The position numbers and the translations under genes were made by a program. From contig NZ_JAZHRT010000001.1 in NCBI RefSeq assembly GCF_036924535.1, positions 4,154,001-4,218,000 of the forward strand: a DNA stretch of 64,000 nucleotides, written 5' to 3'. Source of the stretch: Bradyrhizobium sp. AZCC 2262 (GTDB lineage Bacteria > Pseudomonadota > Alphaproteobacteria > Rhizobiales > Xanthobacteraceae). The stretch's first letter is position 1; each line of letters begins with the position of its first letter. The notes below the pieces were generated by a model. It searched no databases. It worked only from the letters and a program-made list of their open reading frames with translations, and had not been told where the DNA came from. Below, piece after piece: positions 9,212 through 19,121 of this stretch.

Positions 9212-9624
9212 TAGCTCTTCTTGAGGAGATCGCGGATCTCGGTCAGCAGTTCTTCCTGGCGGGTCGGCTTCGGCGGCGCGGGCGCGGCTTCGTCCTTGCG
9301 CTTCAGTTGGTTCATGGCGCGAATAACCATGAAGAGCACGAAAGCGATGATGATGAAGTTTAGGGTCAGCGTCAGGAAACTGCCCCAAGCCAGTACGGCG
9401 CCCTGCTTTTTGGCGTCGGCCAGGTTGGTCGCCGTCACCGACTTCGACAAGCCCGTGAAATAATTGGAGAAATCGAGGCCGCCGGTAATCGCGCCGATGA
9501 TCGGCATGATCACATCGCCGACCAGCGAGGTCACGATGGCGCCGAACGCCGCACCGATGATGACGCCGACGGCGAGGTCGACGACGTTGCCCTTCATCGC
9601 GAACTCGCGGAATTCCTTCAGCAT
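9211..9624 (-). CDS. mscL: Large-conductance mechanosensitive channel
   Basis: Inner-membrane pressure-relief channel of 137 residues. The N-terminal amphipathic [20 protein letters not shown] leads into TM1 ([21 protein letters not shown]), followed by a periplasmic loop and TM2 ([18 protein letters not shown]). A charged C-terminal helix ends in [12 protein letters not shown]. The gene is followed directly by smpB and preceded by dapA in the same direction, 44 bases away. Confidence 0.96.
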   Translation of the reverse strand: MLKEFREFAMKGNVVDLAVGVIIGAAFGAIVTSLVGDVIMPIIGAITGGLDFSNYFTGLSKSVTATNLADAKKQGAVLAWGSFLTLTLNFIIIAFVLFMVIRAMNQLKRKDEAAPAPPKPTRQEELLTEIRDLLKKS

Positions 9625-9667
9625 GTTGACGCCCCCTCCTCGTGGTTCGGACGAAACCCTCGCCGGC

Positions 9668-10558
9668 TTAGTTGATCAGGCCCGCATGCACCATGGCGTC
9701 GCGGATCACCTTGCCGGTTGGAGGCGTCACGTTCATCAACGGCAGGCGCACTTCTTCTTCGAGCCGCCCCAGCAGTTTAAGGCCATGCTTGGCCCCCGCG
9801 AGGCCGGGCTCCTTGAAGACGGCATCATGCAGCGGCGTCAGGCGGTCCTGGATCTTCAGTCCGGTAGCGAAATCACCCTGCATAACGGCTGACATCAACT
9901 CGGCACACAGCTTCGGCGCCACGTTGGCGACCACCGAGATGCAACCATGTCCTCCCGCCGCCATGTAGGCCAGTGCGGTCATGTCCTCGCCGGACAGCTG
10001 GATGAAATCCGGCCCCATCGCATGGCGTTGCTGCGACACCCGGGCAAGATTGGCGGTGGCGTCCTTGACGCCGGCGATGTTCTTCAACTCGAACAGCCGG
10101 GTCATGGTCTCGACCGACATATCGACGACGGAGCGCGGCGGGATGTTGTAAATGATGATCGGGATCCCGATCGCGTCATTCACCGCCTTGAAGTGCTGAA
10201 ACATGCCTTCCTGGGTCGGCTTGTTGTAGTACGGCGTCACCACCAGCACGGCATCGGCACCGGCCCTCTCGGCGTGAACAGCAAGATCGATGGCTTCGCG
10301 CGTTGAGTTCGACCCCGCGCCGGCGATGACAGGTACGCGTCCTTTCGCCTCATCGATGCACATCTCTACTACCCGATGATGCTCGGCATGGCTCAGCGTC
10401 GGGCTTTCGCCGGTGGTACCCACGGGAACGAGACCGTGTGACCCCTGCTCGATCTGCCAGCTCACGAGCCCGCGGAAGGCCGTCTCGTCGAGCGAGCCGT
10501 TCTTGAATGGCGTGACCAAGGCGGTGAGCGATCCCCGGAACTTTGTCTTGGCTGCCAT
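9668..10558 (-). CDS. dapA: 4-hydroxy-tetrahydrodipicolinate synthase
   Basis: Condenses pyruvate with aspartate semialdehyde in lysine and meso-diaminopimelate synthesis. The 296-residue TIM barrel has GTTGESPTL (Thr48-Thr49), the active-site Tyr137 in [13 protein letters not shown] and the Schiff-base Lys165 in [17 protein letters not shown] precedes ATG 10558. It heads a possible dapA-mscL-smpB run and is divergent from slt. Confidence 0.96.
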   Translation of the reverse strand: MAAKTKFRGSLTALVTPFKNGSLDETAFRGLVSWQIEQGSHGLVPVGTTGESPTLSHAEHHRVVEMCIDEAKGRVPVIAGAGSNSTREAIDLAVHAERAGADAVLVVTPYYNKPTQEGMFQHFKAVNDAIGIPIIIYNIPPRSVVDMSVETMTRLFELKNIAGVKDATANLARVSQQRHAMGPDFIQLSGEDMTALAYMAAGGHGCISVVANVAPKLCAELMSAVMQGDFATGLKIQDRLTPLHDAVFKEPGLAGAKHGLKLLGRLEEEVRLPLMNVTPPTGKVIRDAMVHAGLIN

Positions 10559-10848
10559 GGACTTCCTCCAAACGCTTAAGAAACGGCACGACCGAACCTG
10601 GATTTCACTTCATATCGGGTCTGGCGATCAGGCGAAAGGGCTGTACGGTAAGGCGCTAGCGCTTTGTTTCGACGCTCTTTCTCAGGCTGGCCGAGGCGCC
10701 CTCCTCAGCGCGCGCCGACAGCCGCGATTTTGCCGCGGTGATGGCGCAAACAGGTCCGGGCGCGACGTTTTAACACTTTGTCCACATATTCAATCAAATA
10801 GACCTAGGGCTGGACCGATTGAATGATTCGCCGCCGCAGAGGAACGCC

Positions 10849-13077
10849 GTGATTTCTTCCGCCCGCGCCGCCGCCTTGCGATCGACCGCACTGGCCACGA
10901 GCCTGGCGCTGGCTGTTGGATTGGCGGCGCTGCCTTGGGATGCCTGGGCCAATCCAAAAGTTCCCCTGCCGAAACCGCGGCCGATCGCCCGCAACGTCGT
11001 TCCAAAGCCCGCGGCACACACCAGCGCGCCCGCCGCTGCCCATACTCCGACGGCCGCCGCGGCGCCCGCTCCTGCGCCACCCGTTCTCGCGCCTGCGACC
11101 CGCCAGCATGCCGCCTTGCCGCCCCCGCGCAAGCAGGTGCCGCAGGCAGCGGTAGCCGCGACGTCCTCGACGTCGCAGGGAGACAAGGACGCGCTGGAGA
11201 ACGTCATCGAGCTGGTGCGCAAGCAGAAGCCTGGGGATGCCACCCAGCTGCAGGCCTCGATATCGGATCCGGTCGCCCGCAAGCTTGCAGAATGGGTGAT
11301 CCTGCGCAGCGACAACAATAACGCGTCCGTCGAGCGCTACCGTGCATTCGTCTCGGCCAACCCGAGCTGGCCATCGCAGACCTTCCTGCGCCGGCGCCTC
11401 GAGGCAGCCCTATGGGACGACCGCCGCGACGACGCCGCGGTGTGGTCATGGTTCGAAAACGAATCGCCGATTTCGGCCAAGGGCAAGTTCGCCCTGGCGA
11501 AGGCCATGCTCGCGCGCGGCGACCGCACCAATGCCGAACGGCTGGTGCGCGAGGCCTGGCGCAATGATGGCATGTCGGAGGATACCGAGACCGCGGCGCT
11601 CGACATGTTCGGCGCGCTGCTGACGGCGGGCGACCACAAGACGCGGATGGACACGCTGCTTTACAGCACCGAGCAGGAAGCCGGCGGCATGCGCGCCGCC
11701 AAGCGGCTCGGCTCGGGCCATGTCGCGCTGGCCAAGGCGCGCATTGCGGCCAACAAGAAATCCTCGAACCTCCAGTCGCTGCTCGAGGCGGTGCCACGGG
11801 AGCTGCATGGCGACCCCGGCTACATGTTCGCCAGGATCCAGTGGCTGCGCCGCGAAGAGAAGTTCAGCGAGGCCGCGCAGCTCATGCTGGCCGCGCCGAA
11901 GGATCCGAACCGCCTGCACAATCTCAACGAATGGTGGATCGAGCGGCGCTTGCTGGCGCGCAAGATGCTGGACGTCGGCGAGCATCGCACCGCCTATCTG
12001 ATTGCGCGCGATGCAGCACTTCCCTCCCGCGACATCTACAAGACCGAGCAGGAATTCACCGCGGGCTGGATTGCGCTGCGGTTCCTGAAAGATCCGGCCG
12101 TCGCCGCCCAGCACTTCGCGCGCATCGGTGTCGGCAGTGCGAACCCGACCGCACTGGCGCGCGGCGGCTATTGGCAGGGCCGCGCGGCGGAAGCCGCCGG
12201 CCGCATGCAGGAAGCCCGGGCCGCCTACGGCCGCGCCGCCGAACAGTCGACCAGCTATTACGGTCAGCTCGCACGCGCCAAGCTCGGCATGCCGCAGCTC
12301 GAATTGAACGGTGCGCCGACCGGCCGCGGTCGCGGGGGTGAACGGCTGGAGATCGTCCGCGCCGTGCAGCTGCTCTATGAGCTCGACGAGCGCGAGCTTG
12401 CGATTCCGATTTTCGCCGACATGGGCGAGAATGGCGATCCCGAGGCCCTGGCCGGCCTCGGCGAACTCACCTCGCGCCACAGCGACGCCCGCGGCATGCT
12501 GCTGCTCGGCAAGGCCGCGCTCAACCGCGGCCTGCCGTTCGACCATTACGCCTATCCCGTCAACGGCATACCGTCTTTCAAGCAGATCGGACCCGAGGTC
12601 GAGCCGAGCGTCGTCTATTCGATCGCGCGACAGGAAAGCGCCTTCAACCCGGCCGTGGTCTCGCCGGCGCAGGCCTACGGGCTGATGCAGGTGACGCCGG
12701 ACGCCGGACGCTATGTCTGCAAACGGGCTGGCGTCAGCTTCGACCTCAACCGGATGAAGACCGATTCCGTCTACAACGCCGTGCTTGGCGCCGCCGAACT
12801 CGGCGGCCTGCTCGAGGACTACCGCGGCTCCTACATCCTGACCTTCGCCGGCTACAATGCCGGTCGCGGAAGCGTCAAGAAATGGATCGAGCGTTACGGC
12901 GATCCGCGCGATCCCAAGGTCGACGCGGTCGATTGGGTCGAACAGATCCCGTTCTCCGAGACGCGGAATTACGTGCAGCGGATCATGGAGAACCTGCAGG
13001 TCTATCGCGCGCGGTTTGGCGGCGGGACTAGGCTCCAGATCGAAGCTGACCTACGTCGCGGCGCCAGCATCGAATAG
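10849..13077 (+). CDS. slt: Soluble lytic murein transglycosylase
   Basis: Periplasmic enzyme that cleaves glycan strands of peptidoglycan, releasing 1,6-anhydromuropeptides. From GTG 10849 (AGAGGA 6 bases upstream) it has 742 residues. A signal peptide runs to about AWA|NP, then a Pro/Ala-rich linker, a long helical superhelix, and the C-terminal SLT domain with the catalytic Glu in RQESAFNP, AYGLMQVTP and FAGYNAGRGSVKKW. A TTG start 30 bases earlier is possible but lacks a ribosome site. The last 255 bases recur at 19183-19435. Confidence 0.92.
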   Translation: MISSARAAALRSTALATSLALAVGLAALPWDAWANPKVPLPKPRPIARNVVPKPAAHTSAPAAAHTPTAAAAPAPAPPVLAPATRQHAALPPPRKQVPQAAVAATSSTSQGDKDALENVIELVRKQKPGDATQLQASISDPVARKLAEWVILRSDNNNASVERYRAFVSANPSWPSQTFLRRRLEAALWDDRRDDAAVWSWFENESPISAKGKFALAKAMLARGDRTNAERLVREAWRNDGMSEDTETAALDMFGALLTAGDHKTRMDTLLYSTEQEAGGMRAAKRLGSGHVALAKARIAANKKSSNLQSLLEAVPRELHGDPGYMFARIQWLRREEKFSEAAQLMLAAPKDPNRLHNLNEWWIERRLLARKMLDVGEHRTAYLIARDAALPSRDIYKTEQEFTAGWIALRFLKDPAVAAQHFARIGVGSANPTALARGGYWQGRAAEAAGRMQEARAAYGRAAEQSTSYYGQLARAKLGMPQLELNGAPTGRGRGGERLEIVRAVQLLYELDERELAIPIFADMGENGDPEALAGLGELTSRHSDARGMLLLGKAALNRGLPFDHYAYPVNGIPSFKQIGPEVEPSVVYSIARQESAFNPAVVSPAQAYGLMQVTPDAGRYVCKRAGVSFDLNRMKTDSVYNAVLGAAELGGLLEDYRGSYILTFAGYNAGRGSVKKWIERYGDPRDPKVDAVDWVEQIPFSETRNYVQRIMENLQVYRARFGGGTRLQIEADLRRGASIE
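12822..13077 (+). repeat. Left copy of slt 3'-end direct repeat
   Basis: This part of slt, from CCGCGGCTCCTAC to the stop codon, is repeated in the same orientation at 19183-19435. Judged by eye, identity is close to 90 percent, and the right copy lacks one codon. The two copies enclose the phosphatase/sulfatase/FGE genes. Confidence 0.85.
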
Positions 13078-13200
13078 CGGCATTAGAACCTTGCCTCAAG
13101 CATTCTGCGACTTCGCAGCGGCAACAGCGCGGCCAACGATCGCGTGACCCGACTCAGAACAAGCGCGGCTGCTGGATGCTATATGTGGGTATCTAATTAC

Positions 13201-14238
13201 CTAATCAAATGCGAATATTCGGCTCCAGTCCTTCTTCATGTCGGCCACCGTCCACCTGTTCACCGCTGCGGCGTCCAGCGCCACGTCGAGCTTGCCGAAA
13301 TGCGATTGTCGATCGTAGGCGTATTCGCGTTCCGCGTCGGTGTGGTGCACGATCAGGCCGAACCGCGCGCCGCTGGCGCCGAGCGTCGTCCATTGCAGCA
13401 TTTCGAGATCGCCGTCGGAATTGCCGAAGGCTGCAATCGGACGGCGGCCGATATGTTCGTTGATGCCGATCGGCTTTCCCGTCTTGTCGTCGATGAAGTT
13501 GATGTCGGGCAGCCGGAAAAGCGTCGGCGCGCCGTCCTTCATCTCAAATCGAGTCTTGATCGACGATCCGACGACCTGCTCCGGCGGCACGCCGTAGATC
13601 CGCCCGGTCCATGGCCGCATGAACTCGATGCCGCCGCCTGAGACGATGAAGGTCTTGAAGCCATTGGCCCGGAGGTAGGCGAGCAGTTCGAGCATCGGCT
13701 GGTAGACCAGTTCAGTATAGGGGCGCTTGAAGCGGTGATCGCGCGCGGTCGCCAGCCAGTCCGTGACGATCTTCTCAAACTCTGCCGTGGTCATGCCGGC
13801 ATGTGTCGCGGCGATGATTTCGACCAATCCCTTTTCCCCGGACGCCGCCAGCGCCTTCAGATTGCCGTCCAGCACCGCCGCGAACGGCTGCTTGGTCTTC
13901 CATTCCGGATGCATCGGCGCCATGACCTTCACGCGGTCGAGTGCGAAGGCCAGTTGTATGTACATCGGCTGCTCGACCCATAGCGTGCCGTCATTGTCGA
14001 AGGTCGCGATGCGCTGCTCGACCGGTACGAAGAAGGGCCCACCTTGCGTCGTGACGCGCGCGACAAAGTCGAGAATTGAGGCTTTGGTAGCGCCGTCGTT
14101 CCAGGACGGTAGCGGATCGCTCTGCGCTTGAGCTTCCACCGTGGTGGAGCGAAGCGAGGCAGCGAGCAACGGAAGCATCGCCAGGAACGAAAGAAGGCCG
14201 CGACGGTTGATAGCAGGAAAACGGATGATCGGCTTCAT
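13201..14238 (-). CDS. Exported HAD-family phosphatase
   Basis: Predicted phosphohydrolase of 345 residues. The N-terminus has a twin-arginine-like signal (NRRGLLSFLAM, hydrophobic stretch, cleavage near VEAQAQ). HAD motifs follow: I in ATFDNDGTLW, II in TFIVSGGG and IV in IAAFGNSDGD. ATG 14238 has AAGGAG six bases upstream; the open frame extends 33 bases more. It is the last gene of the FGE-sulfatase operon (78-base gap). The substrate is unknown; with the sulfatases it may take part in scavenging esterified sulfur or phosphorus outside the cytoplasm. Confidence 0.8.
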   Translation of the reverse strand: MKPIIRFPAINRRGLLSFLAMLPLLAASLRSTTVEAQAQSDPLPSWNDGATKASILDFVARVTTQGGPFFVPVEQRIATFDNDGTLWVEQPMYIQLAFALDRVKVMAPMHPEWKTKQPFAAVLDGNLKALAASGEKGLVEIIAATHAGMTTAEFEKIVTDWLATARDHRFKRPYTELVYQPMLELLAYLRANGFKTFIVSGGGIEFMRPWTGRIYGVPPEQVVGSSIKTRFEMKDGAPTLFRLPDINFIDDKTGKPIGINEHIGRRPIAAFGNSDGDLEMLQWTTLGASGARFGLIVHHTDAEREYAYDRQSHFGKLDVALDAAAVNRWTVADMKKDWSRIFAFD

Positions 14239-14316
14239 GGTCGACTCCTTTCCGTTGTCAAGCGGGCGCACAGGATCTCGGCGCGCCCGCCATGAAACCA
14301 GTCGAAGCCCTGGCGG

Positions 14317-16026
14317 CTACCTGCTCACTGCCGCCCGGGCCGCCTCGATTTTCGCTTTCACGGCATCAAGGTTAAAGCTCGCGCCCTTCTGCATCGGCGG
14401 AAACTCGATCGCCGTCATCGCCAGCTTTTCCACCTGCTGCTGAACAAACACAAAGCGCCAGAATTCGTATTTGAACCAGTCGAAGTATTGCTGCGCGCCT
14501 TCTTTCGTCCCACTATCGGGCCAGCCCGTGCGCTCGAACGGATCGAGGCGAAGGTTGGTCAGGTAGGGCACGTCAGCCTTGGTTTTTTCACCGAGCCAGC
14601 CTCTGGGCTGGTCGATGAAGCGATACTTGAAGTCGTCGATGCGCACGGCACCGAGTTCGCTCTCTCCGAAGTAAAAGATTTCGTGCCGGTTCGACGGCCC
14701 CTTGCCGGTAATCATGTCCATCTGGTTATAGCCGTCCAGATAGCACTTATAGGTCGTGTCACCGATCTGTTTGCCCTTCTTCAGCTCCTCTGCAATGTTC
14801 GGGTTGCCAGCCGCCGCCAGGAAGGTCGGAAACCAGTCCAGGCCGGAAATGATGCCGTTCTCGACCTTGCCGGCCGGCACCTTGCCCGGCCAACGGATCA
14901 TGCAGGGTACGCGGAAGCCACCTTCCATGACGGTGCCTTTGCTCTGCGCGAAAGGTGTCTGTCCGCCATCAGGCCAGGTGAAGACCTCGGTGCCGTTGTC
15001 GGTGGTGAAGACCACGATGGTGTTGTCGTCCACGCCCATATCCTTGAGCTTCTGCATCACGATGCCGACGTCGTCATCGAGCTGCGCCATGCCGGCTTCA
15101 TGTATCGACCAGCCGTTCTTGGAGTTGCGCGTCGCCTCGTACTTTTGTGAAAGATGCGTGACGATGTGCATCCGGGTCGGGTTGAGCCACAGGAAGAACG
15201 GCTTGTTGTCGGCCTTGGCCTTCTCGATGAACTTCAGGGCGAGATCGCGGATTTCGTCATCTACGGTTTCCATCCTCTTGGGATAAAGCGTTCCGGCATC
15301 CTCGATCCTCTGCTTGCCGACCTTTCCCCAGCGCGGGTCCACCGTCGGGTCATCCACGTTGGTCGCATAGGTATGAAGCATGTTGCGCGGACCGACGACG
15401 TTCAGCAGATCCTGCGGGTAGTTCGGGTGCGCGGGGTCTTCCATCGCGTCGAGATGATAAAGGTAACCGAAGAACTCATCGAAGCCGTGCACCGTCGGCA
15501 AGAATTCATTCTTGTCGCCGAGGTGATTCTTGCCAAATTGGCCGGTGGCGTAACCCATTCCTTTCAACGCCGTGGCGATGGTCACAGCTTGCGCTGGTAT
15601 CCCGATAGCCGCGCCAGCCTGGCCGACCGTGGTCATGCCGGTGCGGATGGGCAACTCGCCGGTGATGAAGTTGGCGCGACCTGCCGTGCAACTCGCCTCG
15701 GCATAATAGTCGGTAAACAACATGCCTTCAGCAGCGAGCTTGTCGAGATTGGGCGTTCGGCCGGCCATCAGGCCGCGGTGATAAGCGCCGATATTCCACA
15801 TGCCGATGTCGTCACCCATGATGACAACGATGTTCGGCCGCTGTCCGGCTGACGCGGGTGCCGGTGTCGGTTGCTGCGCCTGCGCAGAACTTGTTAGCCC
15901 GACCGCGGAGAGTGCGGAAGCGGCGACAAGAGAACTTCCGCTCAACAAGAGATCGCGGCGTTTCATTCCGCTGCCCGATTGCGGGGTAACGTCGGGGGAA
16001 TCTCCAGACGGGCGCTTGTTACTCAT
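14317..16026 (-). CDS. Sulfatase with C-T-A-G-R site, Tat-exported
   Basis: Type I sulfatase-family hydrolase of 569 residues. A Tat signal (MKRRDLLLSGSSLVAAS) begins at residue 21. Metal-binding Asp72-Asp73 lie in IVVIMGDDIG, and the formylglycine site is Cys113 in EASCTAGR, a C-x-A-x-R rather than C-x-P-x-R motif. FGKNHLGD and VVFTTDNGTE carry further active-site Lys, His and Asp residues. ATG 16026 has AGAGGAG upstream. Export by Tat suits folding and FGly formation in the cytoplasm by the FGE encoded upstream. A phosphonate or phosphodiester substrate cannot be excluded. Confidence 0.85.
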   Translation of the reverse strand: MSNKRPSGDSPDVTPQSGSGMKRRDLLLSGSSLVAASALSAVGLTSSAQAQQPTPAPASAGQRPNIVVIMGDDIGMWNIGAYHRGLMAGRTPNLDKLAAEGMLFTDYYAEASCTAGRANFITGELPIRTGMTTVGQAGAAIGIPAQAVTIATALKGMGYATGQFGKNHLGDKNEFLPTVHGFDEFFGYLYHLDAMEDPAHPNYPQDLLNVVGPRNMLHTYATNVDDPTVDPRWGKVGKQRIEDAGTLYPKRMETVDDEIRDLALKFIEKAKADNKPFFLWLNPTRMHIVTHLSQKYEATRNSKNGWSIHEAGMAQLDDDVGIVMQKLKDMGVDDNTIVVFTTDNGTEVFTWPDGGQTPFAQSKGTVMEGGFRVPCMIRWPGKVPAGKVENGIISGLDWFPTFLAAAGNPNIAEELKKGKQIGDTTYKCYLDGYNQMDMITGKGPSNRHEIFYFGESELGAVRIDDFKYRFIDQPRGWLGEKTKADVPYLTNLRLDPFERTGWPDSGTKEGAQQYFDWFKYEFWRFVFVQQQVEKLAMTAIEFPPMQKGASFNLDAVKAKIEAARAAVSR

Positions 16027-16150
16027 GACGTGCTCCTCTTTGTTGTGATGCAGTTGGTTCTGTTCGCTTGATGCATCGGAAGCCCACGTGGCTTGTGGAG
16101 GTGCCGACCGGCCCGGCGCGGGCGTTATCACGTTGCTCGCTATTCCGTTG

Positions 16151-16177
16151 GCGGGCGCCCCGCCGTGGAGCGCCCGC
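16151..16177. promoter_or_regulatory. Hairpin between the two sulfatase genes
   Basis: The inverted repeat GCGGGCGC (16151-16158) / GCGCCCGC (16170-16177) lies in the 180-base gap between the sulfatase genes. There is no T-run on the minus strand, so it is more likely an mRNA-stabilising or attenuating structure than a full terminator. Confidence 0.45.
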
Positions 16178-16206
16178 TTCGTCGGATCACGCTCTGACGT
16201 TCGCAG

Positions 16207-17988
16207 CTAGTCGCTGCGACCGGCGGTTTTGGCCTGCTTGATCTGATTGTAGACCTGACTGAGGTCGTAGCTCGCCGGATCCTGTAGCGGCGGGTACGCC
16301 GAATAGCTCTCGAGTTCCTTCAGCCAGAGCGCCTGGCCGATGGGAAGCATGTTCCAGTCGTAGACGTAGGCTGTCGAAGGGGAGCCGATTACGCCGCCCA
16401 TGCCCATGAGTGTCTTGTATTGTGAACCAATCGAGGTCTCGAACGGGTCTCGCTTGATGTTGACGACCTGGGCCCAGTGATAGGGAAGCGCGCCGGCAAG
16501 AAAGCCCGCCGGGTTGTCGGACACCATCGTGAAGTAGATCTTCCAGTTCTTGTAGCGGACCGCCGAAGGGTCCTTGCCCGAATAGTAGAAGAAGGTATCG
16601 CGCGCCGACTTTTCCGAACGTCCGGAAAGGTATTCGGTCTGATCGACGCCATCGAGCGTGGTCTTCACGATGCCGGGATATTGGCCGGCCTCGATGCGCT
16701 TCTTCAGCGCGTCTCCCTTTGCGCCGCCCGCGATGTTGACAAACGTGGGCAGCCAATCGAGCGCCGCGAAGATGTCGTTCTTGACGGTCCCTGGCTTGAT
16801 GACCCCCGGCCAGCGGATGACCGCCGGAGCGCGCATGCCGCCCTCCCAGGTGCTCAGCTTGCCGCCCTTGAACGGCGTGGTGCCGCCGTCCGGAAAGGTG
16901 ATGGTCTCGGCGCCGTTGTCGGTCGTGAACACGATGATCGTGTTGTCGAGCTGACCCATGTCCTGGAGCTTCTTCAGCACATAGCCGATGTTGTCATCCA
17001 TCTGCTTCATGCCGGCCTCGTTGAGGCCCCAGTCCTTGCCGCCGGGCTCGCCGACCATGGCCGCGTACTTGTCATTCAGCACGGTCGTGATGTGCATGCG
17101 CGCAGGGTTGTACCAGACGAAGAAAGGCTTGCCCGTCGTCTTCGGATCGTTGCGATCGATGAAGTCGATGACCTTGGCCGAGATTTCTTCGTCGACACCC
17201 TTCGATCGTTCGAGCGTCAGCGGGCCCTGATCGATGCATTGCTGAGTCTTGGCTGTACCATCCGACTTGCACGACAGGACGTTGCGCGGAGGCGTCAGGC
17301 AAACCGCCGTTTTCGGATCGACCGCGCCCGGCACTTCAGGAATGCCGGGGATCGGCGTATTCTTGCATGGCGGGGCAATCGACTGCTGGGTGGGAGACTT
17401 GTTGAGGTCCGGGAAGCTCACGCCCTGCATCGCATCGAGATGATACAGGTAGCCCCAGTATTCCTGGAAGCCATGCGCGGTCGGCAGCGCATCGGTGTGA
17501 TCGCCGAGATGGTTCTTGCCGAACTCGCCGGTGTTGTAGCCGAGATCGAGCAGAAACCTGGCGAGCGCGGGCGTGCCGGGCCGCAGATAGGACGGGCTGC
17601 CGGGCAGTTGCGGAGGAATCATGCCGGTGCGCAGCGGATGCATGCCGGTGAAAAAGGCGTTCCGGCCTGCGGTGCAGCTCTGCTCGGCATAGTAGTGCGT
17701 GAAGATCGCGCCTTCGTTGCCGATGCGATCGATGTTGGGCGTCTCGCCGACCATCAGGCCGCGATGGTAGATGCTCGGCTGGTAGAGGCCGATGTCGTCG
17801 CCCATGATGAAAAGAATATTGGGCTTCTGGGCTGGCTGCTGCGCGGCTGCGGGTGTGCTGACCGGTACGGCCAGCGGCATCATCATCGTCGCGCCCAGCA
17901 GGACAGCGCGGGAACGCTTAAGCCAACCAGGCGTCTTGCGTGGCGGCGCTGCAATAAAAGATGGCTTAGCCAGCATGGTACTCAACAT
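16207..17988 (-). CDS. Sulfatase with C-T-A-G-R site (second copy)
   Basis: A 593-residue paralogue of the downstream sulfatase. The N-terminus has basic residues (LKRSR), a hydrophobic segment and a likely cleavage after STPAAAQ, without a clear twin-arginine motif. Asp64-Asp65 lie in LFIMGDDIG, Cys105 in EQSCTAGR is the predicted formylglycine residue, and FGKNHLGD and VFTTDNGAE are conserved. A Cys-containing insertion near residues 195-250 is absent from the other sulfatase. It starts 17 bases after the FGE gene. Substrate unknown. Confidence 0.84.
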   Translation of the reverse strand: MLSTMLAKPSFIAAPPRKTPGWLKRSRAVLLGATMMMPLAVPVSTPAAAQQPAQKPNILFIMGDDIGLYQPSIYHRGLMVGETPNIDRIGNEGAIFTHYYAEQSCTAGRNAFFTGMHPLRTGMIPPQLPGSPSYLRPGTPALARFLLDLGYNTGEFGKNHLGDHTDALPTAHGFQEYWGYLYHLDAMQGVSFPDLNKSPTQQSIAPPCKNTPIPGIPEVPGAVDPKTAVCLTPPRNVLSCKSDGTAKTQQCIDQGPLTLERSKGVDEEISAKVIDFIDRNDPKTTGKPFFVWYNPARMHITTVLNDKYAAMVGEPGGKDWGLNEAGMKQMDDNIGYVLKKLQDMGQLDNTIIVFTTDNGAETITFPDGGTTPFKGGKLSTWEGGMRAPAVIRWPGVIKPGTVKNDIFAALDWLPTFVNIAGGAKGDALKKRIEAGQYPGIVKTTLDGVDQTEYLSGRSEKSARDTFFYYSGKDPSAVRYKNWKIYFTMVSDNPAGFLAGALPYHWAQVVNIKRDPFETSIGSQYKTLMGMGGVIGSPSTAYVYDWNMLPIGQALWLKELESYSAYPPLQDPASYDLSQVYNQIKQAKTAGRSD

Positions 17989-18005
17989 AGCTACGCTCTC
18001 CCTGT

Positions 18006-19007
18006 TTATGATGCATCAGAGGCTGCTCGCCTGATGCACCGAAAGCCAAGATGACTCGTGGAAGTATCAACCGGCTCCGCATGACGCGCTGCCGGCCGGT
18101 AGCGTCGGCAGTAGTTCGGCGCGCACAAATGCGAGCCGCCTTTGATGACCTTTCGTGGAATTTTCACATTGGTGGTTCTGGGGTCGTAACTGTCGGCCTC
18201 GCGGCCGCCGCGCGGGTTCTCCGGGATGCAGCAGGCCTTCGCGGCATCCGCCTGATGCTTTGACGAATACCAGTCGGCCGTCCATTCCCAGACGTTACCG
18301 ATCATGTCGTACAGGCCGTACTCGTTCGGCGGGAATGCGCTGACCGGCGAGGTGCGCTCGAAGCCATCGGCATTGGTATTCTGGCGAGGGAATTCACCCT
18401 GCCAGGTGTTGGCCATGTGACGGCCAGCCGGCGTGAACTCTTCGCCCCACGCGAACTCGGCGCCGTCGAGCCCCCCGCGCGCCGCAAATTCCCATTCGGC
18501 TTCGGTTGGCAAATCCTTGCCAGCCCATTTTGCGTAGGCGAGCGCATCGCTGAAAGCCACATGCACGACTGGATGATCGTCCAGCCCGCGGATGTTACTT
18601 CCGGGTCCGTAGGGATGCCGCCAGTCCGCGCCCTTGGCGAAGGTCCACCACTGGCTGAAGTCCCGAAGACTGACCGGATGGTTGGGCGGAGAGAACATCA
18701 GCGAGCCCGCGTAGATCATATGCGGGAGCATTCCCGGATAATCCTTGGGGTCAGGTGTGATCTCGGCGACGGTGACGTGCTTGGTAGCCCTCGCGAATTC
18801 CCTGAACTGCCGGTTCGTCACGGGATGGCGGTCCATCCAGAAACCATCCACGGTGACGCGGTGCGCTGGAGCTTCTTCGGGATAGTGCTTGTCTGAACCC
18901 ATGCGGAAAGTGCCGCCGGGTATCCAGATCATCCCGCCAGGTTGCGAGGAGAGGTCATCAACCGTGACATCAGCCTTGGCAGTGGAGGCAGAGAATAGCG
19001 CCGTCAT
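18006..19007 (-). CDS. Formylglycine-generating enzyme (SUMF1/FGE family)
   Basis: Oxidises the sulfatase active-site Cys to formylglycine, using O2 and copper in the aerobic FGE family. In the 333-residue product the domain starts at GGMIWIPGGTFRMGSD. It includes HPVTNRQFREF, LPTEAEWEFAARGG, NEYGLYDMIGNVWEWTADW, and the catalytic pair Cys295/Cys300 in GGSHLCAPNYCRRYRPAAR. That pair marks a true FGE rather than a generic FGE-sulfatase fold protein. No signal peptide, so it is cytoplasmic. First gene of the operon, with GGGGG before the ATG and two FixK/FNR-type boxes about 98 and 122 bases upstream. Confidence 0.9.
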   Translation of the reverse strand: MTALFSASTAKADVTVDDLSSQPGGMIWIPGGTFRMGSDKHYPEEAPAHRVTVDGFWMDRHPVTNRQFREFARATKHVTVAEITPDPKDYPGMLPHMIYAGSLMFSPPNHPVSLRDFSQWWTFAKGADWRHPYGPGSNIRGLDDHPVVHVAFSDALAYAKWAGKDLPTEAEWEFAARGGLDGAEFAWGEEFTPAGRHMANTWQGEFPRQNTNADGFERTSPVSAFPPNEYGLYDMIGNVWEWTADWYSSKHQADAAKACCIPENPRGGREADSYDPRTTNVKIPRKVIKGGSHLCAPNYCRRYRPAARHAEPVDTSTSHLGFRCIRRAASDAS

Positions 19008-19097
19008 GTCACCCCCAGGTGATTATCGCGGTATGCTGGCCACAGACCACTCCCGCGAGCATGAGCGTGATTTCACCCGCGGGGGATATCGGGGACG

Positions 19098-19111
19098 TTG
19101 ATCTAGATCAA
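19098..19111. promoter_or_regulatory. FixK/FNR-type box 1
   Basis: TTGATCTAGATCAA is a perfect palindrome matching the FNR/FixK consensus TTGAT-N4-ATCAA. Its centre is about 98 bases upstream of the FGE start codon on the minus strand. With class II spacing (-41.5) the transcript would begin near 19063, giving a leader of about 55 bases. Confidence 0.75.
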
Positions 19112-19121
19112 TCGGCGACCT

